NCBI RefSeq assembly: GCF_954871325.1
Contig: NC_088776.1
Span: 27,576,508 to 27,640,507 of the forward strand
From: Gordionus sp. m RMFG-2023
Taxonomy: Eukaryota; Nematomorpha; Gordioida; Chordodea; Parachordodidae
Length of the DNA stretch: 64,000 nucleotides
Direction: 5' to 3'
Part shown: piece after piece, positions 1 through 12,100 of the stretch
Position numbering within the stretch: position 1 is the stretch's first letter
Layout: each line of letters starts with the position of its first letter
Notes under the pieces: model-generated
What the model was told of the DNA's origin: nothing
Database searches by the model: none
The model's input: only the letters and a program-made list of their open reading frames with translations
Translations under genes and position numbers: made by a program

Positions 1-1253
1 CAAATCATCTTAAAAAATTTATATATCTCAGGCAAACCAAAATTTATTTATGTTTTTGCGAACTCGATTATAAGTATATAATATACAATTTACCTTTAAA
101 TAAATTAGAACACCAGGCAAAAAAAATTCCAACAAGATTTATCACATTAAAATACTTTTACTTATTTACTTTTGAGAGAACTCTTTAAAATTCTATTTAA
201 TTATATTATATGATATAAATTTAAATGTTATATATACCCTTTTTATTTCCAATTATTCATTCATACACGAATTTTTAAGGAACTCAGGCAGATTAAAACA
301 CTCAATCTATAACTTTGAACTAACAATGCTCTAATAATAATAAAACTAGTTATATGTGTGTGGAGATTCTTCGGAAAACAATTTTTAACTTAAGAAAAGC
401 ATCATAATGCGCTTTTATTGTTGCTATATCCCTCGTCATTATAGGTGTTTGCAAGGAAGGGGAGGGGACTATAGAAGCTATATTATTTTGGGCGTCGGTT
501 GGCGATGTTAATTGAGGATGGATTATAGATGGAGAGAGATCATCGACGATAGTTTTAGGCAGTAACGCTGATACAATATTTAAAATATTAAATGCAAATA
601 CTTTCTTGTATTTCGTATTTATTTGAATATTTTAGAAAGTATCTATATTTTAAATACTAAAAAATAAAAGTATTTTATATTTATCACTATTTCACGATTT
701 TTGAATAAATATTTATTTTTTTATTATAAATTGAATTATAAATGTAGATCAGCATACAATTATTAAAATTTGTTGCCCGAGTTATCTAAAAAATTAACAT
801 CTTCCATTTTAAATTCTTATATATTTTTAAAATGAGTATTACCGAAAACAAAAATACAAGCTTTTTTTGAAGATATGAAAGATTATAGTAATCGAAGAAA
901 AATAGTTTCTATATTAAGCTATTAATTTATAAGATATTTTTGCAGGAATTCTGTGACAACGGCAACATCCACTATATGTAATTTGACAATTTTGAGCGGA
1001 AAAAAATGTTACCAAAATCAATTATAATGAAGACTAAATGTAATATCTGCTCAACCAAATTCATAACTAAAGCAATTTCATTCTTCTGCACATGTAAAAC
1101 GGTGATATTAATTATATTAACAATTATTACATAATATGATATTCAACCACTGCAGCAATGAATATATTATATATAATGTTTACGTATTACTGCAGACATT
1201 CGATAATTTTAGAAAATGGTTATGATAAAAATCTAATAATACAAATAATGAAT
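1..1253. other. AT-rich DNA, no gene seen
   Basis: No coding exon or intact element recognised. Positions about 418-450 hold a sequence (TATATCCCTCGTCATTATA) found inverted near 5092-5125. Confidence 0.5.
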
Positions 1254-2479
1254 GTGATAGCCAGGGGTTCGAACCGAACCCGAATCTGGAGAAGAAATCC
1301 GGGTTTTTGGGAAAAAATATAAACCGAACCTGAATCCCATTTATAAAATTTAAACCCCGAACCGAATCCGGGAATTTTATTTGAACCCGGGTTCAACCAG
1401 GTTCAGTGTATTGTTTAAATTTAATATAAAATATTTGTATAATTGTAAATACAAATATTATTAATTTACTTGACATTTTATAATATTTTCAAATTTCCAG
1501 TAGTGTTAATAAGTTTTAAACAACTTAATTTATTTACTTTTTAAATTTTTTTAAATTTCTCAAAAATTCTTATTGGATTGTTATTAAATTTTAAACAATT
1601 AAATTTATTTACGCCATTTATTTTTAATTTTTAACTTATTCTCAAAGATTATTAATTAGAGGAAAATGAAAGTGAACAAGTCAAAGTAAAAATTATTATA
1701 TTGGATATTGTTAATTTAAAGAAATACATCTAAATAAAATTTTTTAAATCCAGAGTTGGGCAGGTCCTCCAGGAAAAGAATCTAGATACAGATACAGATT
1801 CTTTTTAAAAAAATGAATCTTAGATACAGATACTAGTATCTTTTTCAAAATATCAAAAAGATACTAGATAAAAGATACTTGTATCTTTTACTAAATTAGA
1901 GTATCTTAAATACAAGATCCTTTTAAATTATAAATACCAATTAAATTAGATGTTTATAAAATACAGTTTTTATTATTTATTTGTGAAGAACATAGCAAAC
2001 ACATATAAGAATTATTTGCAATAATTAATAAAATATTTATTAATAAATTAATTATAATAACCAGGGATTTTAATATTAGTTTATACCTATTAATAGCTTA
2101 AACAGGGAAGGGAGAGTAGTATATTTAATGGGAGTTGAAAATTTGCAAATAAGAAAAAAAATAAAATCAAATGATTTATTAGAATTGCAGGTTATTTTCT
2201 GTGTTGTTTTAAATATAGCTTATATTCGGAGTATATGGCTAAATGGCATCTCTAAAAAAAATATACTTGTTTTATTTTATTCATTATCTTTAATAAGTAT
2301 TTATCATTACTTATTTGTGATTTTTATGTATTATTTAAATTAGTTTATTTTCTAATATGACTTATTAATTCTTGCGTTTGTAATATCATATATATATATA
2401 TATCATGTAAATATCTTTTCAAATTTTTTATATATTTCTTGCAAGATCATTAATTATATATAAAAAATATCATAATGTA

Positions 2480-3396
2480 CAACTTTATATTATAAATATT
2501 AAATACATAATTATTATTAAAAAAAAATATACATAAAAATGGATTTCGATTTTATTTATAAAAATAAATGATTTTATATATAATTTTTTTTAAAAATTTT
2601 ATAACATTTTATTTTTGTTAAAGAAGCCATTTTATATCGGATCAAATTTTATAATATTGGCGGATAACCGATATTTTAAAATGGGTGAAAGCCCGATCCG
2701 ATCCGATAAAAAATCGGCGCATCCCTAATATATTTTATATATAATTATTTTAAGTTCTTATTAGAGAAAATATTTAAGCTACAATTGATATATAAAATAA
2801 TTAGATAATTTTAAAAGGCTCTTAATAAAATAATTATAATAAGTAGAATTTAACTTTATTAGTTACTTTTATTTATTTATAATATAAGTAAAATTACATT
2901 ACAGTATTTATTTACAAAATTTAATCAATTTAAAATGCATTAAAGAAAATTATTATGTTTAATAATTAATTAATAAATATTCTGCCATATTGTTATTTTT
3001 TTTGCGCATTCTGTTTATAAAGGTGTGCGAGATTCTCTTCAGAATCTGTTTTTAGTGAAGCTGGTGATATTGACAGTTATTATCGCCGCAAGATGACCTC
3101 TGATAAATTGGAAATATTGGTATTTTTAAAAAGAAATCTTCGTTATATTAATGTTAAATATTTATTTCAAATTTCATAATATAATTGTTTATTCATTATA
3201 ATATATTTGAGTGACATAAGTTATGGTATAGTTAAATTATAGATGTTATACTAATAAAGTATATTAAAAATTAAAAGCATTGGTATCTTTAGAGAATACA
3301 AAATTAGATATGATATCGGATCGGTAATCGGCCGATATCAATTCAATATCGAGAATATCGGATCGGCCTCCAAAAAGTGGTATCGACACACCCCTA
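2480..3396. repeat. Two end fragments of a CGATATCGGATCGG-type hAT family, nested third level
   Basis: Segment about 2480-2727 ends GCGCATCCCTA and segment about 2900-3396 ends ACACACCCCTA; both carry ATCGGATCGG-rich subterminal DNA. They match the two sides of the copy at about 19945-22286, but here the two sides lie in an unusual relative orientation, with AT-rich DNA between. Confidence 0.65.
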
Positions 3397-3506
3397 AAAA
3401 ATATGTATCCAAAATGATTTTAATTTGTAATCAACCATCTTCTATAAAAATTTTTAATAACAATTATCTAAGAGGGACTTAAGTATAGGTATTATTATGT
3501 TGATAA

Positions 3507-3737
3507 TTATAAAATAAAAATATAATATACTTTAATATGTTTAACAAAGTTTGTAAAGGAGTTTGTTGAACCTTTAATAACTTTTTTACTTGTGCAATAT
3601 TGACATTCAGCTTGTACCTTGTTCTTTTTCACATGAATTACTTTATAAAATTTTCCATCTAGAATTTTAAGATTCGGATTTGATTCAGGAGAACCCATCT
3701 CCATAATTTCATCTTCACTACTATGATTGTTAAACAT
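3507..3737 (-). pseudogene. hAT transposase N-terminus with BED zinc finger (fragment)
   Basis: The frame starts MFNNHSSEDEIMEMGSPES and contains AECQYCTSKKVIKG with a later NFVKHIK, the C-x2-C and His of a BED finger as in ZBED-type hAT transposases. Only the N-terminal part remains; the expected catalytic region is missing. Confidence 0.7.
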
Positions 3738-4438
3738 TTTACAAATTAAAAAATATTACATATAAAATATATCCTTCTCTTATTTAGTTTTGGTGTTGTT
3801 ATTTTTAATCTATCTATCTTTATGACCTATAACATTTCCAACTAATTTTGGTTATCAATATATTTAAAATATAGCGGGAAAAAATAAAGAAAAAATAATA
3901 CAAGATTTCACGAAGAAAATAAAGTTACATTGTGTGATATGTAAATGTTTTAAACAAGAATATTAAAAAGAATCTATATCTGTATCTTTTTAAAGAAAAT
4001 GAAAATGAAAAAGATAAAAGATTCTTTTCAAAATAAAGGATCTTAGATACAGATATTAGTATCTTATTTAAAATGTCAATAAGATACTGAGTACAAGATA
4101 AAAGTATCTTGTATCTTAGATACAAGTATTCGCGGTACTGCCCAACTCTGTTTAAATCTATACATGACTATGCTTTGTATTACCTATATTGTATTTTTAA
4201 CAATATTTTGCCTATAAATAAAATAAAAAATTTATTTTTTATACCAAATTTATATCTAGTTTTATGATTTAAATATAGAATTTTTTTTATCAATTCAAAA
4301 ATCCTTAAACCCGAGCTGAACCCCACCAAACCCGGGTTCAAAAATATTACCCTGAACCTAGTTCGAACCCCACCTATTTTCTAACCTTAAACCGAACCCG
4401 GGCAAAATATTTGCCGGGTTCGCATCCCTGGTGATAGT

Positions 4439-5957
4439 AAAACAAAAATCGACTTGCAAAAGTATTTATTTTTGCAAAAGGTTTTCTTCAAAATTTGTAT
4501 TTAAATATTTTTTTGAAAATACTCAATAAGTGTTTATATTTATACATTTTTATCGTATTTTATTTATATTCAAATGTTTTTTTTTCAAATTTTCGCAATC
4601 TTGGTTAACAGGTGAATATCGGGCATGTTGTAAAAGAATTGTGAGCCTTAGTCTTAGTGGTCACTGAATGACGAATAAATTTAGGAGTCGTGATTACGGT
4701 TAGAATAACATCAGGAAAAATGTTCAAGAGTACCTGAAGTTAGTTTAGAATGTAAGGTATAGTTTAGATCCACACTAAATAATTTTTTTTATAATTTCCA
4801 GAATTGAAATTTATTTTACTTTAATACACCATTTTATTTTATTCCAAAAATGTTTACTTTTGTAGTTATTAAGTGTACTAATGCATTTTTGTATATCCTA
4901 TATATTGACACTTATGTGGAGCCTAACCCAAACCTCTCATTCTAAACTAACCTCAGGGCATTATTGGATCCTTTTTTGTTTTAAAATCTAACCATAATCT
5001 ATGTCATATTGATATGTCGACGATCCCTCCCCATCACTGGTTCACCCTTACCTAAAACCTGAGCTAATTGTCGCTTAAAATGTTTAATGCCAGCATCTAT
5101 AATGACGAGGGATATAACAATTTTGTACCTTGCCTTAAATTGGAGAAAAAGATAAAGTAACTGATAAACATAATCTACACAGTTTAAAATTATTATATAA
5201 TAACTAAGTCTAAGATTTCAAAATCTGATGATTATTACCTCATATTTTGATAAAAATTTTACACCACTTCAATTTTTAATTAAGCTTCTAAAACTTATTG
5301 ACAATTATTAAAATGCAAATGGGCCAAAATTGTAGAGAAGGCTGAAACATCAGGCTCATATATTGCATAAATAGCTCGAAAGCATTAATTTATATTATCT
5401 GTCTAGGAACCATGACCTATCAGATTTGTTATCAAAAAAATGAATTAAGCCTACTTTAATCCATATCTCCCAAGCTTTTAATTTAACCACTAGTCCCATC
5501 CCATATCTTTCTAACCTAAAATTTTACTCCTTATTCTTACCTTAGTTATTATACATGCCTTAATTTTAAATTATTACAGCTAATTAAAATAATTCCTTCA
5601 GTTGAATCTTACGTGAGTTGAGCTTATTATATTATCGAGAATGATTGAGATTTATGAAATTTTTTGTAAAAAATGTTGGGTAAACTATAAGAGAAATTTT
5701 AAATTTTCAAGGGATCCCAGGAAATTTCCCTTGTGTTACATCCCTACTTATAATGTACAAATTAAAACCATTTTTTAAATGGCTTATCTAGTCCACATCT
5801 ATTGACGTCTTCCTAATGATACCAGGTATGGGGCTCAAATCTTGTTTAGCTATTACTTATTTTGTGTTATTCATTGATTTATATAATATAATAATATGAA
5901 ATCATAAACTTTACCAAAAATTATTTAAATTCGTTACTATATAAAAAAAGTGTAAAG
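4439..5957. other. AT-rich DNA upstream of abLIM exon 1
   Basis: No exon recognised. Contains the small inverted-repeat element at 4733-4957 and the TATAATGACGAGGGATATA sequence near 5097, inverted relative to the copy near 420. No promoter motif could be assigned with confidence. Confidence 0.4.
4733..4957. mobile_element. Small inverted-repeat element (MITE candidate)
   Basis: Left CCTGAAGTTAGTTTAGAATG and right CATTCTAAACTAACCTCAGG pair over about 20 bp with one difference. No coding capacity. I could not identify a clean target duplication. Confidence 0.6.
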
Positions 5958-6175
5958 ATGGCTCCCGGTAACGAGATACTCGATACCGGAAATGGTATAT
6001 CTTGCGACTTATGCGCATCTCGTCTTAAACTCCCTTCTCCTATTAAATCTGTATCACGTGACGTTGAGACTCGACATATGGGAGATCATGGGCTTGATGC
6101 CCGACCAATCATTAACGGGGATTTGGGATCTAACGGTCATCCTACACCGGACCATGTGACGATTAACGGGTTTGA
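5958..6175 (+). CDS. ABLIM: abLIM exon 1 (start exon, N-terminal leader)
   Basis: ATG at 5958 in the context AAAGATGG. The exon is clearly richer in G+C than its surroundings and encodes about 72 residues with no domain I recognise; a CDLC motif is present but has no completed zinc finger. The donor chosen is TTTGA|GTAATT, just before an in-frame stop; it leaves phase 2, which exon 2 requires. An alternative first exon further upstream, outside the window, cannot be excluded. Confidence 0.6.
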
Positions 6176-9100
6176 GTAATTGTTTAATATAAAAAGGTTG
6201 AAAAATGTTAAATTGTCAATTTATTAATTTAGATTTCTTTATGCTAATAAAAATCATTAAAATTAACAAAAGTTATTATGTATAAAAAACCTAGGATTTA
6301 TATTAGATTAATGATTAATATGAATTATATAAATACTTTCATAAAGTTTAGTATTTTGGATGGAAAAATCTCTTTTAAATAAGTCTTGTTTAAATGTTTA
6401 GATTTTGAGCCTCAAACTGAGCCAATAAACCGAAATGAACCGTTATATGAACATCACAAAAGAAGAGAACCGAACCGGTAGGTATACTTAGACCTGTGCG
6501 CTGGCTAGGTGTCGGCCGGCAGTCGATATTTTTTTCTACGTCGAAAACGCCACTGTTTATTAAAATTAAGCCGGTGCGCCGCCGATTTTTTTATTGACGG
6601 CTCATGGCCGACGCTATTTTTTTAAAAATACCATATTTTATACATTTTTATTCTAATAATTGGCCAACATCATTGTTGTAAATTTTTTATGTCGATCAAG
6701 ATTTTGATGAATTCTTTTATACCTATTTTAACATCATTTTTATTTTAGAATTCAATCGAAAATCTAAAATTCCAAAAGTTTTTTACATATTTTTAAAATG
6801 AGACCCAATGTTAAGGGTATTTGATTAGGTGAATATGAATACTACTTATGCTTGGGTCAAGGTTTACATAATATGGTTACAATGGATGGTATTAAAAATT
6901 TTATGTTGAATTTCTTTTCTAAAGAATAAGAAAAATTATTAGTGCTTTAAAATATAAAACTATAGAGATTGAATTTGAGTTCAAGGCAGATCAAAGAAAA
7001 TGCCTAAGTACAATAGATCTAACATCGGATATGCTAGATATTAGCACTGATCTATACTTTGATACTTGGTTCTAATTGGCGATAAACACATATTAAAACG
7101 GTAAAATTGAATGTCCCAACCTAGGTGGCATAGTATATTAATTATGCTTGAAACCATAGCTGAGGCAAATAAAAATTTAATTAGTAACGTTTTGAAAAGA
7201 ATTGGGAAACACTATCTCAAACTATGAATCAGATCTACTAGAAGAACTATTAGCTTTTCTTTTAAAATTTAAGGAAACTGTAAAATTTTTATCTGCACAA
7301 AAAGGCCTACCTTAAACCATCAAATTTTAGAAGCGAATCTAAAACAAATTTAATAATAATAAATGTAATGATAGCTCAGAAAGGAAAATATGCTAAAAAA
7401 AACTTCGTTACGATTTCTGGTTTATGATTTGCAAATAATAATATATAAGTATGTTCATTTATTTAATTAATTTTTTATTTCAAAAATAATTTAAGTGATG
7501 ACTTCTCTTCTAGACCCTAAATTTCAAAAATTGAAAATGTGTCAATATATATAATATAACAAAATTACTCCGCGTCAGAATATTATAACATCTTAAACGT
7601 AGTGCGATGATATTCGGGTAGTAAATATAGCGGGAATTAGGAAATTAATTCAAATTATTTGACAAAATTAGCAAGCAACTAAACATTCAACAAGTACAAA
7701 TTATGATTCCACTTTAAGTGACTTAGAACAAAAGTGCCATATTCTTCTCGGAAAACACCATTCACAAGAGATGTTCTAAATTTCTGGAGAGAAAAAAGGA
7801 ACGAGCTTCCTAATCTTTCCACGCTAGCTAAATAAAAATTATGTCACGGCATTTAGCACACTTAGTGAAAGTTTTTTATACCCCTGCATTATGTCGTAAA
7901 ATTAAATAAAATTATTTTTATACATGATAATTATAAAATTACAAAATCTATTTTTGAATTTATAATGAGTTTTCTCTTCAATAAAATTCTAAAAATGCCT
8001 AAATTTTAATTTTATTTTTCTTAAAAAGATTGATTAGTAATTAAAAAAATATATGTCATAAAAATTTTATAACGGTGCGTCTTTAGGCAACTAAAAATCG
8101 ACACGTCGTTGGCCGCCTATTAGAATTTCGAAACTGACGCCGGCCGCCGATAGCTTCATCAGCGCACAGGTCTAGATATACTCAAATAATTTAAAAAATT
8201 AATAGTACAAAATTATGTGGTTATGTTACTTAATTTGTTATTTTTTATTGTTGATTATAAATAATAAAATTATGAAATTTAACATATTTTCTTTTTTTGT
8301 GCCAGGAACAACTGAAAAAAAACCCTATATAAATTTATTTAAAAATAACTGGAATTAAACCAAACCTTTCATTATATTATATATAATGGTTCGACACTCT
8401 TGGCTTGTTTGTATCCTATCCATTTGAAAGTTTTAATACATCTAAATATTATATAGGGATGTGGAACAAGATAATAATAACCTTTAAGAAATCATTAAAA
8501 TTAAACCCTCGCTTAATATCTGATGTGCAATTGCTGCTAAATATAAAATTATCTGGTTTTGGTTATCCCATTTTAGCCCTTTTAGGCATGAGAATAGATC
8601 ATCTTCAATAGAACAATATTAAAATTAAATATATTTTTAATCTTTCAAATTTACTACACAAGTTATATATTATCTGTAATTGAAACAGGAATTAATCCAA
8701 TATGATATTTATCCAGGTTAAATAATAAAAGATAATATTTATGTTTTTAAAATTATAAAGATTAATTTATATGATTAAATAGATAAATTAAGGTGGTGGT
8801 GCAATTAATGCAACATTCCCCTTTAATTAATTTCTTCTTTTTTTTATAAAAATGCTACGCCTCCTGGTATGGCTGGGATGAAGTGGCACCATTCATACGA
8901 TACCACTTTTTTAAACCATATAGATTAAAATTAACCTTTTCCTAAAACAAAAATTTATCAGCATTTTTTTTCGCACCTGAAAAAGTACTTATATCATTTT
9001 ATAATTCTGCTAATTCAAATTCTTGATTTTTATTCCATATGTATAATATAATAAAAATATTAACTCATATACATAGTAATTTGGTTACTCTGATGAATGA

Positions 9101-12100
9101 ATCACCTTACTCACAAGTTCCTTGCTCTCAGTCAAAGAAGACAAATAATTTGAGCGGCGACAGCATCAATAATAAGCTTATCAGTGCCGACGGAACTATT
9201 ATCGGACCTCTAGATTCTCTGAAATGTGAATCATGTCATGAAATTATAAAGGGCCAATTGTTGCAGGTTATTAGTTTCATTTTAAGAATTTTCTATTATT
9301 AGATTAATTATAACAATAATAATTTTAATTAATGTATCCTCAAACTATTTGTAAAAATTTTTATTTTTGCTGTACACTGGTAATTTTTAAACAATTATAA
9401 AACCAAAAATATCTGGATATAATTATATTGAAATATAACTTTACATCAAGTTAATTTAATATGAGAAATAATGTTGCGAGACAACACTTATAACTTTTAA
9501 AAGACAATATTTTCAAAATACCTGACCAGGCCTCAAATTTTTTAAAAAAAATACATAAGCCAGGGTGGGGTGTATATTTTAAAACCTAATATTTTAAATC
9601 GCAATTATTAGCTATAAAATATTTTAAAAATGTAATATAATTTTTAAAAAAAGCCAGACTAGACCATGCAAATGATACCTCTGCAGGTCTCTGAAATATA
9701 TAATTGAGACTAGAAAAAAAATTTGAAAATTTGAGATTCCTTTAATTGAGTGACGAGTTTCCATATCAGCTTATCAACATATATTATATTCAATAAGATA
9801 TTCTCTTCATAAGAGAAAAAATCATTTGAAATTTGGGAAATAGTTAGCTTTAAGGTACGTAAATTGAAAAAGGAGCCATGGGAGGACATCATATTCAACG
9901 ATAATCAAAATTTGGTATAAGATTTAGGCCTGCGAAATAGGATAAGACTCCACACATAAGTTTTCAGATAGTATAAATTATGGTACGAGTGGAATGATTG
10001 CATAAACCTTGGATGTATTTTCTTTATGAATAATAATATACTAATATCACTATCCTCAACGAAGTACTTATCCCATTACTATGAAATTATATCTTCCATG
10101 TCTTGTTATGCTGCATTTGCAAAACCTTACAAGGATCATGATATTCACCTATTACCATTCTCCAGATTTTAATCCTATTGAAAACATAAAACTTAGAAAG
10201 CAGCGATGTAGAACAAGGGATTCTCTGAACAATCGTTTATATTGAAATCGATATTCCAGAATATCTGCCAGAATCTTATTAATTCATTACATATCTGAAT
10301 TTATAAAGACAAAGGTTGATATAACCCAATTTTAGTATCACTAACAAAAATGATATTTTAGCATCGTATGGTGATAATTTTCAATAGAGTTACATATTTA
10401 TCATATATTTTAATGATTAATTTAATTTAATTATATCTATTTTTATTCATTATATTATTGCTATTATATAGTAATACGTTTTAAGAAAAATTGGGCCCCC
10501 CCCAAAAAAATAATTTCCCTGGCCCTCCAAATTTAAAAAAAATGGACTGCTAAAACATGAAAGCTCATTTAAATTCAATAACAATTTGGCATGATGAAAA
10601 TCTTAATATAAATAAGGATACTGAGATAACAACAATTCTGATAAGCCAACGAATTAACTGTAATCCTTATCATCTTAAATCAATATTTGATTTGATGCAT
10701 TTCTTAGCATATGCTACCTTTTCATGGGACTGGTTCTATATTAATTACGGATGCAGCAAAAGATGAAAACATAATTTAATATTCTGGACTATTTATAACA
10801 ATGTTTTCATAAACCATCCAAAAAGATCTTGAATTAAATAAAATTATGAAATTAATATCCATAAATACCCAATATACATCACCCCAGATTCAAAACGAAG
10901 TAATATCTATATGGCAGATATGGTGCTTGAAATATCTTAGATAAATATAACAAAAGTGATACCTTTTTTGTCTTAAGACTGATGAGGCAAAAGATATAAT
11001 TATTTGTTATATTTTTTATGGAGAAATCTAACAAAATTTAATAGGAATATAATTTACAATTTTTTTCTGCTGAAGTTATTACTTTGCATAAAGCAACTTA
11101 ATGAGTTAAATATTAATTTAACGAATATAATATGCCAGACATATGATGGTGCAAACGTCATGTCTGGCCGAAATGGAGGAGTGCAAACCCTACTTTAAAA
11201 AAAATTAATAAAAAAATTCCCACATTGCTACAACCACAAGTTGCATCTTGTGGTTCAAAATTGGTATAATAATATTGTTATCATTTCTAATTTTTTTAAA
11301 TTTATTCAATGCATTGTATTATTTTTTTTGGCGTTTTAACGTATCCTGTAAATATACAGGCCATACTCTTAAGAGACTTTTAGACCAGAGGTGGACTGGT
11401 CATTTAGAAACATCTCGCATCATTTATGAGAATTTTGAAGCTATTGGTGAAGTATTATTTTACTTTTCTAATAGAACTCTTAGCTCAGAGGTTTTCACTC
11501 ATGATCCAGTCGAAGCCTCTCGTTTTTTCATCTCAATGCGTTAATATAAATTACGTTATATTATCCATTATAATTTATGAGATATTAATAATAATAAATC
11601 CACTAAATAAGTATCTACAGTCGGTATAATCTAATAAATGCTAAACTTGCATTGATTTCACGATCAATATATTAAAAAAATAAAAGAAGCGATAATTGTT
11701 TTGATTTGATTATAATTAAGGCTGAATAACATTCAAAATTTAATATTATCCCCCAAAAATCATCAAAGGTAAAGAAACGCCTACAAATTTTCAAGATTTT
11801 ATAGTTGAGACCAAATTACAATTTGATTGTGAAAAATACTCTAATTGGAGTTTTTTAAAAAAGAATTATTATGAAATCATTATTACTTTGTTGATCGTTT
11901 TTTAGATAGATTTACACAAGATATTTATATCTTCTATAATGTTTTAATACTGCCCCCCCCATTGACCATGATTATTTTATATCAGATAAAATGGGCCCAT
12001 TAGAATCATATTAAACTTAAATATGGAAACGCATAGTGAAATAAAAATAGCAAAAGGATATTAGCTGCAGAAGTTAAAGAAATACATAATTTTCAAAATA

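Larger units (their letters stand above)
1751..4150 (-). mobile_element. hAT transposon with CAGAGTTGGGCAG ends, nested in 1262-4430
   Basis: Ends CAGAGTTGGGCAG and CTGCCCAACTCTG are perfect inverted repeats, flanked by the perfect 8-bp duplication TTTAAATC (1743-1750, 4151-4158). Subterminal DNA holds many AGATACAAGTATCTT-like repeats. A minus-strand frame at 3507-3737 encodes a BED zinc finger. The centre is interrupted by pieces of a third hAT family. Confidence 0.88.
1262..4430. mobile_element. hAT transposon, CAGGGGTTCGAACC family (non-autonomous), host of a nested hAT
   Basis: The left end begins CAGGGGTTCGAACCGAACCC and the right end finishes GCCGGGTTCGCATCCCTG, inverted relative to each other. 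Flanks are GTGATAGC (1254-1261) and GTGATAGT (4431-4438), an 8-bp target duplication with one difference. Subterminal regions are rich in repeated CCGAACC motifs, as in the coding copy at 46935-50768. Most of the interior is the element at 1751-4150. Confidence 0.85.

Noticed and set aside
1262-1290. tRNA B-box-like GGTTCGAACC
   Set aside because: It is the terminal inverted repeat of a hAT family that recurs at 46935 with target duplications; no A box, cloverleaf or terminator fits around it.
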